In this document: one piece after another, positions 63,240 through 64,000 of the stretch
Layout of the letters: every line of letters begins with the position of its first letter
How positions within the stretch are numbered: position 1 is the stretch's first letter
Assembly (NCBI RefSeq): GCF_023585825.1
Contig: NZ_CP097751.1
Coordinates: forward strand, 434,001 to 498,000
Direction: 5' to 3'
DNA from: Candidatus Blochmanniella camponoti
GTDB taxonomy: Bacteria; Pseudomonadota; Gammaproteobacteria; Enterobacterales; Enterobacteriaceae
DNA: 64,000 nucleotides
Program-made: the position numbers and the translations under genes
Notes under the pieces: generated by a model
What the model was told of the DNA's origin: nothing
What the model saw: the letters and a program-made list of their open reading frames with translations, nothing else
Databases searched by the model: none

Positions 63240-63866
63240 ATGGTACATAGCAAACGTTCTATGCGTTCTTCAGGATGGTTACAAAAACATTTCAAAGACC
63301 AGTATGTGAAAGCAGCACAAAGACAGAAACTGCGGTCACGGTCTTGGTTTAAGCTTGATGCAATAAATCGCATGGATGCATTGTTTTCTACTGGTATGAC
63401 AGTAATAGATTTGGGATCAGCGCCTGGTGGGTGGGCGCTTTATGTAAAAAATAAAATAGGAAAGACAGGGTGTATTGTAGCGTGCGACATATTGTCTATG
63501 CGTAATATTTCTGGAGTGAATTTTTTAAAAGGAGATTGTTCTAATCCTAATATTTTCAAAATATTATGTAAATGGGTAGAACAAAAACAGGTTAATGTGG
63601 TTTTATCTGATATGTCTCCTAATACAACCGGTATATCAACAATCGATGTAAGTCGGTCTATACATCTTGGGAATTTAGCGTTAAATATATGTCGTAGCGT
63701 ATTAATGCGTAGAGGCGCTTTTTTAGTGAAAGTTTTTCAGGGAAAGGGTTTGGATAAATACTTGTGTGATGTGCATTCCTTATTTAACATAGTAAGGATC
63801 CGCAAACCAGATGCCTCTAGGTCTCATTCTCGTGAGGTTTATATTGTAGCGAAAGAACGTAAGTAA
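63240..63866 (+). CDS. rlmE: 23S rRNA 2'-O-methyltransferase RlmE (RrmJ/FtsJ)
   Basis: Methylates U2552 in the A loop, a late step in 50S assembly. 208 residues (E. coli 209). SAM site DLGSAPGGW and the full catalytic tetrad at the same numbers as E. coli: Lys38, Asp124, Lys164, Glu199. ATG 63240 matches the E. coli start. It lies directly upstream of ftsH, as in E. coli. Confidence 0.97.
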   Translation: MVHSKRSMRSSGWLQKHFKDQYVKAAQRQKLRSRSWFKLDAINRMDALFSTGMTVIDLGSAPGGWALYVKNKIGKTGCIVACDILSMRNISGVNFLKGDCSNPNIFKILCKWVEQKQVNVVLSDMSPNTTGISTIDVSRSIHLGNLALNICRSVLMRRGAFLVKVFQGKGLDKYLCDVHSLFNIVRIRKPDASRSHSREVYIVAKERK

Positions 63867-63927
63867 GCATAATTTATTGTAGATATGTTAAAATTATTTA
63901 AATTTTGTTGTAATGCGAGGTAATCTT

Positions 63928-64000
63928 TTGAGTGACATGGCGAAAAATCTGGGTATCTGGTTAGTCATTGCAGTAGTCTTGATGTCTTTATTCCAGAATT
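63928..64000 (+). CDS. ftsH: ATP-dependent zinc metalloprotease FtsH, 5' end only
   Basis: Partial gene running off the right edge. The visible part reads SDMAKNLGIWLVIAVVLMS, matching E. coli (MSD)MAKNLILWLVIAVVLMS, the first membrane helix of FtsH. Start is TTG 63928, with GAGG seven nt upstream, or ATG 63937; E. coli has the same TTG-AGT-GAC-ATG arrangement. FtsH is the target of HflK/HflC, encoded at 44.9-47.2 kb. Confidence 0.93.
   Translation, partial: MSDMAKNLGIWLVIAVVLMSLFQN

Overview
This window looks like a piece of the chromosome of an obligate insect endosymbiont in the Enterobacterales, most likely Candidatus Blochmannia (carpenter-ant symbionts). The evidence is a strong A+T bias by eye, E. 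coli-like proteins at E. coli-like lengths, one copy of each gene, long gene-poor spacers where E. coli has extra genes, no mobile elements, phage or CRISPR, and kept envelope genes (murA, uppP, hldE, amiB, psd, tamAB) that the most reduced symbionts usually drop. There is no 16S gene here, so the genus is inferred.

The layout is three E. coli-ordered blocks. Left end: a 2.6 kb gene-less stretch, then ibaG-murA. Block 1 (4.5-28.3 kb), in E. coli order: degQ-zapG-rplM-rpsI, dolP, rsmI, rnpB, yqjA, tRNA-Ile2, rpoD-dnaG-rpsU, tsaD, plsY, folB, uppP, cca, hldE, ribB, plsC, metC. Block 2 (29.9-58.7 kb): tRNA-Phe, cutA, groSL, efp, mscM-psd, orn, tRNA-Gly, tsaE-amiB-miaA-hfq-hflX-hflKC, purA, rlmB, rpsF-rpsR-rplI, cysQ, tamAB, ppa. 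Block 3 (58.9-64 kb): ispB, rplU-rpmA, obgE, greA, rlmE and the start of ftsH. In E. coli, murA and ispB are near neighbours, so blocks 1 and 2 sit inside what was once one locus.

The genes are mostly housekeeping: translation (ribosomal proteins, EF-P, tRNA modification by TsaD/TsaE/MiaA, CCA addition, rRNA methyltransferases RsmI/RlmB/RlmE), transcription and replication (RpoD, DnaG, GreA), protein quality control (GroESL behind a clear sigma-32 promoter, DegQ, HflKC/FtsH), envelope and lipid synthesis (MurA, UppP, IspB, HldE, PlsC, PlsY, Psd, TamAB, AmiB), and a few metabolic steps (MetC, PurA, RibB, FolB, CysQ, Ppa).

I found no new multi-gene system. The unusual signals are: (1) long perfect inverted repeats, including a 78-bp spacer-less palindrome between groL and efp and a 22-bp hairpin wholly inside the obgE coding region; (2) two genes, dnaG and miaA, that appear to start at AUU behind good Shine-Dalgarno sites; (3) tamA broken by a frameshift in an A10 tract, probably rescued by polymerase slippage; (4) a CCA-adding enzyme with changed key residues in a genome where two of three tRNA genes here do not encode CCA; and (5) an orphan intrinsic terminator that points to an unannotated transcript.
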